Notes under the pieces: model-generated
The model's database searches: none
What the model was told of the DNA's origin: nothing
The model's input: only the letters and a program-made list of their open reading frames with translations
Source: Bacilli bacterium
GTDB taxonomy: Bacteria > Bacillota_I > Bacilli_A > RF39 > UBA660
Direction of reading: 5' to 3'
Assembly: GCA_016302505.1 (NCBI GenBank)
Contig: JAEDNL010000003.1
Coordinates: forward strand, 1-57,873
DNA: 57,873 nt
In this document: positions 17,565 to 25,502 of the stretch, piece after piece
Numbering within the stretch: position 1 is the first letter of the stretch
Layout of the letters: each line of letters opens with the position of its first letter
Position numbers and translations under genes: made by a program

Positions 17565-18122
17565 ATGAAGTTAATAGTAGGGTTAGGAAATCCTGGTAAA
17601 AATTATGAAAATACTAGACATAATTGCGGTTTTAAAGCAATTGATTATTATGTAACAAATAATAATTTAAAATACAAAAATAAATTTAATTCTGAATATT
17701 GTGAGCAAAATATTGAAAATGAAAAAATAATATTAGTTAAACCTAATACATACATGAATAATTCCGGAGACGCTGTAGTTAAATTTGTTAAATACTTCAA
17801 TATAGATATATCAAATATATTAATCATATATGATGATGTAGATTTTGAAGTTGGAACATTTAAAATAAAAGCAAATGGAAGTTCTGGTGGACATAATGGA
17901 ATTAATGATATAATTAATAAACTAAAATCAAAAAAAATATCACGCGTTAGAATAGGAATTTCTAAAAATAAAAATGATTTAGTAGATTATGTATTAGAAA
18001 AATTTTCACATGAAGATAACAAAAAAATAGATTCAATTTTACCTAAAATATCCTGCATCATTGAAGATTTTGCTAAATACGATATAAATAAATTAATGGA
18101 GAAATATAATAGTAAAAAATGA
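17565..18122 (+). CDS. pth: Peptidyl-tRNA hydrolase
   Basis: Pth releases tRNA from prematurely dropped peptidyl-tRNA. The 185-residue protein has GLGNPGKNYENTRHNCGF with catalytic His near residue 19, KPNTYMNNSGDAV, DDVDFEVG with catalytic Asp and GSSGGHNGINDII. Length and motifs are complete. An AAGGAG at the end of rsmI serves as its ribosome site. It overlaps mfd by 4 bp (ATGA). Confidence 0.97.
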   Translation: MKLIVGLGNPGKNYENTRHNCGFKAIDYYVTNNNLKYKNKFNSEYCEQNIENEKIILVKPNTYMNNSGDAVVKFVKYFNIDISNILIIYDDVDFEVGTFKIKANGSSGGHNGINDIINKLKSKKISRVRIGISKNKNDLVDYVLEKFSHEDNKKIDSILPKISCIIEDFAKYDINKLMEKYNSKK

Positions 18123-21100
18123 ATAGTATTTTATGTAAAAATTTATTTGATTTTGATATAGAAAATAAAAAAAATATTTATATCACCGACAATGAAATAT
18201 ATAATCAATTTTTATTATATATATTTTTTAAGTATAAGAAAAATATATTACTGGTCATGCCAACATTAAATGAAGCAACAGAAAAATATAATAATTTAAA
18301 ATCATATATAGACGATGTATATTTATTTCCAGAAGATGATTTTATAACAAAATCTGCTGTAGCTGTCTCTCCAGAATTACTATACATGAGAATAAATTTG
18401 TTAAATAAGATCAAAGATGAAAAACAAAAAATAGTAATAGTGCATTTAAACAGTTATATAAAAAAGTTACCAAATATTGAAAAATATCAAAATCAAAAGA
18501 TTTTTATTAAAAAAGGTCAGAGAGTTGATAGAAAAAAACTAATAGAAAAATTATTACAAAATGGTTATAAAAAAGAAAGTATGGTATATAGTATATCAGA
18601 TTTTTCTGTTAGAGGTTTTGTTATTGACGTTTTTCCAGTAGAGGAAAAAAATCCTATAAGAATTGAACTGTTTGATGATGAAATTGAAAAAATTAAATAT
18701 TTTGATCCAATAACTCAAAGAACCACTAATGAAATCGAAGAAATATATATATCAAGTTTAAATGAAAATTTAAGTGATAATGATACATCAATTAGAAATT
18801 ATTTAAATAATAAAATTGTATTTTATCATAATTTTAATCAAATAAAATTACAAGAAAAACTAATACAACCCCAACTAAAATATTTAAATATAGAATCAGA
18901 TTTATTCACAATTAACAAGCTTATAGAAAATGAAGATATATATTTAGATACAATAAACAATAAAAATAAGGAATTAACAATCGAGTCAAAATCTATTGAA
19001 AAATATAATTCAAATAAAGAAAAATTTATAAATGATATTTGTAAAAATAATGGAATACTCTTTTCAATAGATAAAAAATTTATTAATGATATATTTAAAT
19101 TAAATAAAAATATAAAAATAAATAATTATCATCTCAATACAGGGTTTATATATAATAATAATTATTATTACTCTGAATTTGATTTATATGATGATAAAAA
19201 AACAAATAAAATAAAATATAATTCCAGTTTAGGAAATTCTATTGTGTCAATTGATAGTTTAAATATTGGAGACTATGTAGTACATAGAAAAATGGGTATT
19301 GGTATTTATAAAGGAATAACAACAATTGAAAAAAATAAGATGAAAAAAGATTACATATTAATACAATATAAAGGCAATGATAAATTATATGTACCTGTAG
19401 AAGATATTTCAAAATTATATAAATATTCTTCAAAAGAGGGAATGAAACCAACTATAAATAAGTTAAATAGTATAGAATGGACTAAAACAAAATTAAGAAT
19501 TAAGGAAAGAATTGAAAATATTACTAGTGATTTATTAAAAATATATAAAGAAAGGGAAAAAGCTAGAATAGAACCTTTAAAAAAAGATGATGAAAATCAA
19601 TTGATTTTTGAAAGTGAATTTGAATATGATGAAACAGTTGACCAGTTAAAAGCAATAAATGAAATTAAAAAAGACATGGAAAAACCAAAACCTATGGAAA
19701 GACTTTTATGTGGTGATGTTGGATATGGTAAAACTGAAGTAATATTTAGAGCTATTTTTAAAGCGGTAGAAAATAATTATCAAGTAGCGTATTTATGTCC
19801 AACTACAATACTATCTTATCAACAATATGAAGCAGCAATAAAAAGATTTCGAAATTTTGCTGTTAATATAGACATAATTAATAGACATTTTACGAATAAG
19901 CAAGTACAAACTAAACTTAAGTTATTAAAAGAAGGTAAAATTGATATAATTTTTGGAACACATAGATTATTAAGTAGCGATGTTGAATATAATAAATTAG
20001 GATTATTAGTAATAGACGAAGAACATAGATTTGGAGTTGAACAAAAAGAAAAAATTAAAAAATTAAAATCAAATATTCACGTTCTTTCAGTTTCTGCAAC
20101 ACCTATTCCAAGATCATTACAAATGTCATTAGTAGGAATAAGGGATATATCATTAATAGAATCAGCACCGCAAAATAGATATCCTGTACAAACTTATGTG
20201 ATTGAATATAATGAAATGTTAATAAGGGAAGCAATTTTAAAAGAAATGAGCAGAAAAGGACAATCATTTATACTATATAACAATGTTTTAAATATGAATA
20301 ATCTTGTAGAAAAATATAAAAAAATAATACCAGAAGCAAGAATTTGTTATGCTCATGGAAAAATGACAAAAAATGAAATGCAAGATATAATATATGATTT
20401 TACGAATAAAAAATATGATGTTTTAATAAGCACAACAATAATAGAAAATGGAATAGACATTCCAAATGCAAATACTATTATTGTTATAGATAGTGATAAA
20501 TTTGGATTAAGTCAACTATATCAAATAAGAGGTAGAGTTGGAAGAAGTAATAAAATTGCTTACGCATATTTAATGTATAAAAAAGAAAAAATATTAACAA
20601 CTGCAGCAAAAAAAAGACTAGATGCAATTAAAGAATTTACTGAATTAGGAAGCGGATATAAAATATCAATGCGAGATTTATCAATAAGAGGAGCGGGGGA
20701 TTTATTAGGAAAAGAGCAAGCTGGTTTTATTGACTCGATAGGTGTAAATATGTATCTTGACTTAATTAAAGAAGAAGTGGAAGGAAAAAAATATGATGAG
20801 GATGATACAAAAGAAAGTAAAGAATCAATATTAAATGTATCAACTCATATAGGCAAAGAATATACAGATGATAGTGAAGTTATAATAAGTTTGCATAAAA
20901 AGATTAATGGAATTACAAATAAAAAAGAACTTTTGGAAGTTCTATCAGAAATTAAAGATAGATTTGGTATTACAAATCATGAATTAGAGTTATACGCTCA
21001 TGAAAAATATATTGAAAAGTTATTAATAGCAGATAATATAAAAATAAGTGAAAATGATAACTTGAAAATTATTTTGAAGATTTCAAAACAATCTTATGAA

Positions 21101-21277
21101 AACATAAATATTGAGCAATTATTTGTAAAAACTATTAATATTACAACCAAATTTAATTTTACATATAAAAATGACAATATATTTATAACTTTGTTAAAAG
21201 CATCATTGGATAAAAATTATTTATATTATATTGAAAATTTATTAGAAATAATTTATGATTTAAAATTTATTGAATAA
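18119..21277 (+). CDS. mfd: Transcription-repair coupling factor Mfd
   Basis: Mfd removes stalled RNA polymerase and recruits UvrA. The 1052-residue protein has the UvrB-like N-terminal part (YSISDFSVRGFVIDVFP), the RNA-polymerase-interacting domain (SLNIGDYVVHRKMGIGIYKG) near residue 380, helicase Walker A (CGDVGYGKTEV) near 530, the DEEH box and the RecG-like TRG region (QIRGRVGRS). It is about 100 residues shorter than B. subtilis Mfd, with the loss spread over poorly conserved N-terminal segments. pth-mfd-spoVT is the Bacillus order. Confidence 0.96.
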   Translation: MNSILCKNLFDFDIENKKNIYITDNEIYNQFLLYIFFKYKKNILLVMPTLNEATEKYNNLKSYIDDVYLFPEDDFITKSAVAVSPELLYMRINLLNKIKDEKQKIVIVHLNSYIKKLPNIEKYQNQKIFIKKGQRVDRKKLIEKLLQNGYKKESMVYSISDFSVRGFVIDVFPVEEKNPIRIELFDDEIEKIKYFDPITQRTTNEIEEIYISSLNENLSDNDTSIRNYLNNKIVFYHNFNQIKLQEKLIQPQLKYLNIESDLFTINKLIENEDIYLDTINNKNKELTIESKSIEKYNSNKEKFINDICKNNGILFSIDKKFINDIFKLNKNIKINNYHLNTGFIYNNNYYYSEFDLYDDKKTNKIKYNSSLGNSIVSIDSLNIGDYVVHRKMGIGIYKGITTIEKNKMKKDYILIQYKGNDKLYVPVEDISKLYKYSSKEGMKPTINKLNSIEWTKTKLRIKERIENITSDLLKIYKEREKARIEPLKKDDENQLIFESEFEYDETVDQLKAINEIKKDMEKPKPMERLLCGDVGYGKTEVIFRAIFKAVENNYQVAYLCPTTILSYQQYEAAIKRFRNFAVNIDIINRHFTNKQVQTKLKLLKEGKIDIIFGTHRLLSSDVEYNKLGLLVIDEEHRFGVEQKEKIKKLKSNIHVLSVSATPIPRSLQMSLVGIRDISLIESAPQNRYPVQTYVIEYNEMLIREAILKEMSRKGQSFILYNNVLNMNNLVEKYKKIIPEARICYAHGKMTKNEMQDIIYDFTNKKYDVLISTTIIENGIDIPNANTIIVIDSDKFGLSQLYQIRGRVGRSNKIAYAYLMYKKEKILTTAAKKRLDAIKEFTELGSGYKISMRDLSIRGAGDLLGKEQAGFIDSIGVNMYLDLIKEEVEGKKYDEDDTKESKESILNVSTHIGKEYTDDSEVIISLHKKINGITNKKELLEVLSEIKDRFGITNHELELYAHEKYIEKLLIADNIKISENDNLKIILKISKQSYENINIEQLFVKTINITTKFNFTYKNDNIFITLLKASLDKNYLYYIENLLEIIYDLKFIE

Positions 21278-21325
21278 AAGTATAAAAATATTATTAAAAG
21301 TTAATAATAATAACAGGTGATTATA

Positions 21326-21814
21326 TTGAAAACAACTGGTATAGTAAGAAAAATAGATGAACTTGGAAGAATAGTTCTTCCAAAAGAACTAAGGAAAAAT
21401 TTAAATATACATACTGGGGACGATTTTCAAATAACAGTAGAGGAAGAAAAAATTATTTTAGAAAGATATTCTAGATTAATAAATATAGAAAATGAAATTT
21501 TGAAAATAATTAATATATTTAAAAGTATATATAATTATAATATTTATGTAGTTTATAATAATAAATTTATATGTAATAAAAATAATGTATCTATTGACAT
21601 TCTTAATATAATACAGCAAAGAAAACTATATATAAATGAACAAATATCTGAGATTTTTATTAATAATGAAAAAGTAATAGGTAAAATAGTAATAAATCCG
21701 ATTGTACTAGATAGTGATCTATTAGGAGCAATCATTATAATTGGAAAAGATGATATTTTAAATATTGAAGTTGTATCTAAAATAATAAAAGAATTAATCA
21801 AGAAGAATTTATAA
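21326..21814 (+). CDS. spoVT: SpoVT-like AbrB/GAF transition-state and sporulation regulator
   Basis: The first 50 residues form an AbrB swapped-hairpin DNA-binding domain (TTGIVRKIDELGRIVLPKELR), and the remaining about 110 resemble the GAF-like C-terminal domain of SpoVT (INPIVLDSDLLGAIIIIGKDD). SpoVT modulates forespore sigma-G genes in B. subtilis and lies immediately after mfd, as here. The frame opens at GTG 21317, but TTG 21326 gives the family start MKTTGIVRK and is 5 nt after AGGTGA, so I choose it (162 residues). Confidence 0.88.
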   Translation: MKTTGIVRKIDELGRIVLPKELRKNLNIHTGDDFQITVEEEKIILERYSRLINIENEILKIINIFKSIYNYNIYVVYNNKFICNKNNVSIDILNIIQQRKLYINEQISEIFINNEKVIGKIVINPIVLDSDLLGAIIIIGKDDILNIEVVSKIIKELIKKNL

Positions 21815-21907
21815 AACTAATTAATGAAAAAATGTCAAAAAATGAAACAATTTGTCTAATAGGTTGAAATTATAAAATATATATTATATTATAAATATGT
21901 GATATAT

Positions 21908-22105
21908 ATGGAAAAAATTATTAGATTTATTGAAGTACATTCCTTGACTTTTTTTAATTTACTTAATCTTTTATTAATACCTGTTTTATTAAATCTTGAT
22001 TATAATAGCAATATGATTAGTATTAATTTATTATTTATATTTTCATTTTGGTATTACATAAAAAAATTAATATATTATAAATTATTGGTTGTGAGTTATG
22101 ATTGA
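21908..22105 (+). CDS. Small membrane protein of unknown function
   Basis: This 65-residue ORF has two hydrophobic stretches (about residues 10-28 and 35-52) separated by a short polar segment, so it is probably a two-span membrane peptide. Its stop overlaps the tatD start (TTATGATTGA), which suggests real coupling. The ribosome site is weak (GTGATATAT); an upstream GTG (21899) is also possible. A TTGAAA near 21864 precedes it. I recognise no family. Confidence 0.5.
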   Translation: MEKIIRFIEVHSLTFFNLLNLLLIPVLLNLDYNSNMISINLLFIFSFWYYIKKLIYYKLLVVSYD

Positions 22106-22844
22106 TTCACATGCTCATATCACTAATGAATTTTATGATAATATTGAAGAACTAATAAATAAATTAAAACAGAGTGGAATTTTAAAGGTTATCAATTGTG
22201 GTGATAGTATAGATTCATCAAAAGAAGTAATTGATATATGTAGTAAATATAAAAAAGTATTAATACCTGTTATAGGTATTCATCCAGATAATATTCGAAA
22301 TAATAAAAATGAAATGGAAGAATTAGAAAAATTAATAATTAATAATAATGTTTATGGTATAGGAGAAATAGGGTTAGATTATTATCATAATAATGAAAAT
22401 AAAACTGAACAAAAAAAGTTATTTATTGATCAAATAGATTTAGCAATAAAATATAATTTACCTATTGTAGTACATACTAGAAATTCTATTCAGGATTGTT
22501 TTGATATACTTAAAACAAAGAAAATAAAAGGAATTATTCATTGTTACAGTGGAAGTGTCGAGATGGCAAAAGAATTTATAAAATTAGGCTTCTTTTTGGG
22601 TATTGGAGGGGTTTTAACATTTAAAAATTCTAATTTATATAAATTAATAGAAAATATAGACATCGAAAATATTGTTATTGAGACAGATAGTCCTTTTTTA
22701 TCACCAGAACCATTAAGAGGAACGAAAAATATTCCGTCTAATGTTTATTATGTCGCAAAAAAAATAGCTGAGATTAAAAATTTAGATATAAATGAAGTTA
22801 TAAAAATTACAGCTAATAATGTAAGAAAAATTTTTGACATTTAA
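22098..22844 (+). CDS. tatD: TatD-family metal-dependent DNase
   Basis: TatD-family hydrolases are TIM-barrel nucleases. The 248-residue protein carries the metal ligands in order: DSHAH near residue 3-7, GEIGLDYY near 91-98, VVHTRNS near 127-133, IHCYSGS near 151-157 and ETDSPFLSP near 200-208. Length is standard. B. subtilis has yabD (tatD) followed by yabE and rsmA, as here, but the rnmV (M5 RNase) gene that normally lies between yabE and rsmA is missing. Confidence 0.94.
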   Translation: MIDSHAHITNEFYDNIEELINKLKQSGILKVINCGDSIDSSKEVIDICSKYKKVLIPVIGIHPDNIRNNKNEMEELEKLIINNNVYGIGEIGLDYYHNNENKTEQKKLFIDQIDLAIKYNLPIVVHTRNSIQDCFDILKTKKIKGIIHCYSGSVEMAKEFIKLGFFLGIGGVLTFKNSNLYKLIENIDIENIVIETDSPFLSPEPLRGTKNIPSNVYYVAKKIAEIKNLDINEVIKITANNVRKIFDI

Positions 22845-22878
22845 ATACTACTATTATATAATTTTATTGGAGTAGTAT

Positions 22879-23466
22879 ATGAAAAAATATATAAGAAGTA
22901 GAATTATTATGATCATTGAAACTATAATATTATTAACAATATTATTTTTAATAAAAAAAGAATCTTTTATTATGACATCATTATCAACAACAAATGAAAA
23001 TAATACAAAAGTTATTTCAAAAGAAATAATTCAAAAAAGGCAAAATGAATTATATAATGAAAGTATAAATGATAATATAACTAACATAGCTAATATAGCT
23101 AATACGAATAAATCACTATATAAATTTATGGGTGAATTAACTGGTTATTCGGGAGATTGTCCATTGTGTAGTGGTTATTTAGCATGCCCTCCAAGAACAA
23201 ATGTATTAAAAGAAGGAATTTATTATAATGATAAATCTTATGGAAATGTAAGAATAGTTGCTAGTAGTAAAAATTATTCTTGTGGAACAATATTAAGATT
23301 CAATGTTAAAAAAATATCACAAGAACCAATAATCGCTATTGTATTAGATAGAGGTGTAAGTGGAAATGTTATCGATTTATTAACAGAGTCAAGTGAAATC
23401 GCTACTAAAAATGTTGGTAGAGTTAAAAATTTAGAATTTGAAGTTTTAAGAGAAGGTTGGAAATAA
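22879..23466 (+). CDS. Secreted 3D-domain protein (YabE-like)
   Basis: The 195-residue protein begins with a signal anchor (about residues 8-27), then a Ser/Asn-rich spacer, then a double-psi beta-barrel 3D domain from about residue 95 whose active-site pattern is seen in VLDRGVSGNVIDLL. Such domains occur in lytic transglycosylase-like wall proteins (YabE, YuiC). Unlike those it has a short Cys-rich insert, GYSGDCPLCSGYLACPP, and another Cys before ILRFNV. It lies between tatD and rsmA, the yabE position, but lacks the DUF348/G5 domains of YabE. A wall-cleaving or germination role is inferred. Confidence 0.75.
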   Translation: MKKYIRSRIIMIIETIILLTILFLIKKESFIMTSLSTTNENNTKVISKEIIQKRQNELYNESINDNITNIANIANTNKSLYKFMGELTGYSGDCPLCSGYLACPPRTNVLKEGIYYNDKSYGNVRIVASSKNYSCGTILRFNVKKISQEPIIAIVLDRGVSGNVIDLLTESSEIATKNVGRVKNLEFEVLREGWK

Positions 23467-24239
23467 TGAAATTTAACTATAAAAAGTCATTAGGTCAAAA
23501 TTTTTTAATGGATAAAAATAAAATAAAGCAAATAGTAGATGCAATTGATGTCAATGAAAAAGATTTAATTGTAGAAATAGGCCCAGGAGCAGGAGCAATC
23601 ACAAGAGAAATTATTAAAAAAAATAGTGATGTTATTTGTTTTGAAATAGACACAAGACTTGAAAAAAAATTATCTGAAATTAAGTCATCAAAAATAAATA
23701 TAGTATATAAAGATTTTTTAAAAATTAATTTATATGATTACATTGATTATTCTAAGTATAATAAAATAGTATTTGTAGGAAATTTACCATATTATATAAC
23801 GACAGCTATAATTAATAAAATTATAGAATATAATCATGCTGATGAAATAATAATAATGGTACAAAAAGAAGTAGCAGAAAGATTTATGGCAAAACCTAAT
23901 TCAAAGAAATACAATTCACTATCAATTTTTTTACAATATCAATTTGATATAAAAAAAGTATGTGATGTGAGTAAAAACTGCTTTGAACCAATACCTAAAG
24001 TAGATAGTATAGTTATTAAATTTATAAAAAATAATAAATATAAAGTTAATAATGAAGAAGTATTCTATAAATTAATTAAAGACTCATTTAGACAAAAAAG
24101 AAAAAATTTAAGAAATAATCTAAAAACATACGATTTAAATAAGATAGAAAAAATATTAAACCAAATAAATAAAGATTTAACATTTAGAGCTGAGAATTTA
24201 TCCATAGAGGACTTTATTTTAATATCAAACGACATATAA
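23466..24239 (+). CDS. rsmA: 16S rRNA dimethyladenosine transferase RsmA (KsgA)
   Basis: RsmA dimethylates A1518 and A1519 of 16S rRNA. The 257-residue protein has KSLGQNFLMDKN, SAM motif VEIGPGAGAITREI, catalytic NLPYYITT near residue 110 and the C-terminal DSFRQKRKNLRNNL. ATG 23466 overlaps the preceding stop (TAATG); an in-frame ATG at 23457 lies inside the neighbouring gene and would only add three residues. Confidence 0.96.
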   Translation: MKFNYKKSLGQNFLMDKNKIKQIVDAIDVNEKDLIVEIGPGAGAITREIIKKNSDVICFEIDTRLEKKLSEIKSSKINIVYKDFLKINLYDYIDYSKYNKIVFVGNLPYYITTAIINKIIEYNHADEIIIMVQKEVAERFMAKPNSKKYNSLSIFLQYQFDIKKVCDVSKNCFEPIPKVDSIVIKFIKNNKYKVNNEEVFYKLIKDSFRQKRKNLRNNLKTYDLNKIEKILNQINKDLTFRAENLSIEDFILISNDI

Positions 24240-24242
24240 ATA

Positions 24243-24270
24243 TTGAATATTCTTAAAAATATGATAAAAT
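24243..24270 (+). promoter_or_regulatory. Promoter of the prepilin-like gene
   Basis: TTGAAT at 24243-24248 and TAAAAT at 24265-24270 have a 16-bp spacer, with an extended TG (TGATAAAAT). It lies 26 bp upstream of the ATG. Confidence 0.55.
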
Positions 24271-24295
24271 ATTAGTATAAAATAGGAGTGGTAGT

Positions 24296-24709
24296 ATGGA
24301 TAATAAGGGATTTACATTAATTGAACTTATTGCTGTTATATTAGTATTAATAATTTTAATTACATATGCAGTACCTAGGATATCAAAAATATTTAAAAAT
24401 TCAAAAAAGAATACTTTTTTGAATAATGTATCTATGGTATATAGTAAGTCTCAAGAAAAAAGAACTGAGAATAGATTATTTAATAAACCAACAAATTATA
24501 TATATTCAGAAGATAGTACAAGTCTAAATTTAATTGGAATGAAATTATATTATTGTATATTATTTGAAGATGAAAAAATAACATATTTAAATGTTTTTGA
24601 TGGTAAATACTATATAGAAGCAACGGAAAACTTCGATAAATTAAAAATATCTCAAGTAAAAGAAAATGAATCTTATAAATTAGAATGTAAAATACCAAAT
24701 AAAGGATAA
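24296..24709 (+). CDS. Type IV prepilin-like protein
   Basis: The 137-residue protein starts with a classical prepilin signal: short leader MDNKG, cleavage before Phe, then FTLIELIAVILVLIILITY with Glu at +5, forming the N-terminal helix. The remainder is a small polar domain with two Cys near the end (YYCILF and LECKIP) that could pair. Such pilins build competence (ComG) or other type IV-like pili. No other comG genes are adjacent, so its machine must be encoded elsewhere. A GGAGTGG ribosome site precedes the ATG. Confidence 0.85.
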   Translation: MDNKGFTLIELIAVILVLIILITYAVPRISKIFKNSKKNTFLNNVSMVYSKSQEKRTENRLFNKPTNYIYSEDSTSLNLIGMKLYYCILFEDEKITYLNVFDGKYYIEATENFDKLKISQVKENESYKLECKIPNKG

Positions 24710-24721
24710 TAGGGTGATTAA

Positions 24722-25435
24722 ATGTCAGAAAATACTAAGGTAAAATTAGAAACTATTGATAAAATAATTATATTTATAATATGTTTTATATTTTTACTTG
24801 CAATACTTTGTACAATTTGGTGGGTAAAATATAAAGCTGATAAAGAATTGAAAGACACAATAGCTAATTATAGTGATATTCAATACTCAAGTTATAAATA
24901 TAATATAAAAGATGGAAAAATATATTTCTATAAAGATATAAAAGAATCATCAGTATATAAATGTATTAACAACTGTAGTATTGAAGGTTTACAACCTGAA
25001 CAATTTATTTTTGATAATGATAATTTAGTACTAATTAAAGATAATTTGCAATATATAGTCTATGATATTATCACAAGTAAAACTATAATGAAATTAGATG
25101 AATATCCTAAATCATTATCAGTTAAAGAATATGGAATAATAAGTAATAATGGTAAATATGGACTTATAAACAAGCAATGTAAAGTTATAGATAATTTTGA
25201 ATTTGATGAAATAGCTTCATTAGATAATTATATATTTTTAATTAAAGAAAATAATTTAACCGTATATGATAATAAATTGAAAAAGTTATCACAAAAACAA
25301 CTAGGAATAAAAGATTTAGAAGATTTTGTATTATTAAATAATAAAAATAAAATAACTGTAGTTATAACGACAAAAAATTCCTCTACAAGTTACATTTATA
25401 GATTTGATAAAAAATTAAATAATTTTATTAATTAA
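24722..25435 (+). CDS. Single-span membrane protein with a WG-like repeat segment
   Basis: I do not recognise a precise family. The 237-residue protein has a membrane segment at about residues 14-32, so most of it would lie outside. The middle contains EYGIISNNGKYGLINKQ followed by a FEFDEI motif, resembling WG (KWG) beta repeats. It starts 12 bp after the prepilin gene with GGGTGA as ribosome site, so the two are probably one operon and the product may help assemble or display the pilin. The unit ends at hairpin terminators. Confidence 0.7.
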   Translation: MSENTKVKLETIDKIIIFIICFIFLLAILCTIWWVKYKADKELKDTIANYSDIQYSSYKYNIKDGKIYFYKDIKESSVYKCINNCSIEGLQPEQFIFDNDNLVLIKDNLQYIVYDIITSKTIMKLDEYPKSLSVKEYGIISNNGKYGLINKQCKVIDNFEFDEIASLDNYIFLIKENNLTVYDNKLKKLSQKQLGIKDLEDFVLLNNKNKITVVITTKNSSTSYIYRFDKKLNNFIN

Positions 25436-25500
25436 AGTGGACGTCATTTGTCCACTTTTAAGATATAAAAAATACTCTAATCAATATAATTAGAGTATTT
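25434..25500. terminator. Two hairpin terminators between convergent genes
   Basis: The first has a 9-bp stem (AAAGTGGAC 25434-25442 with GTCCACTTT 25450-25458). The second has a perfect 12-bp stem (AAATACTCTAAT 25470-25481 with ATTAGAGTATTT 25489-25500), flanked by A's on the left, so it suits the minus-strand kinase gene ending at 25503; the first suits the plus-strand gene. Confidence 0.75.
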
Positions 25501-25502
25501 AT

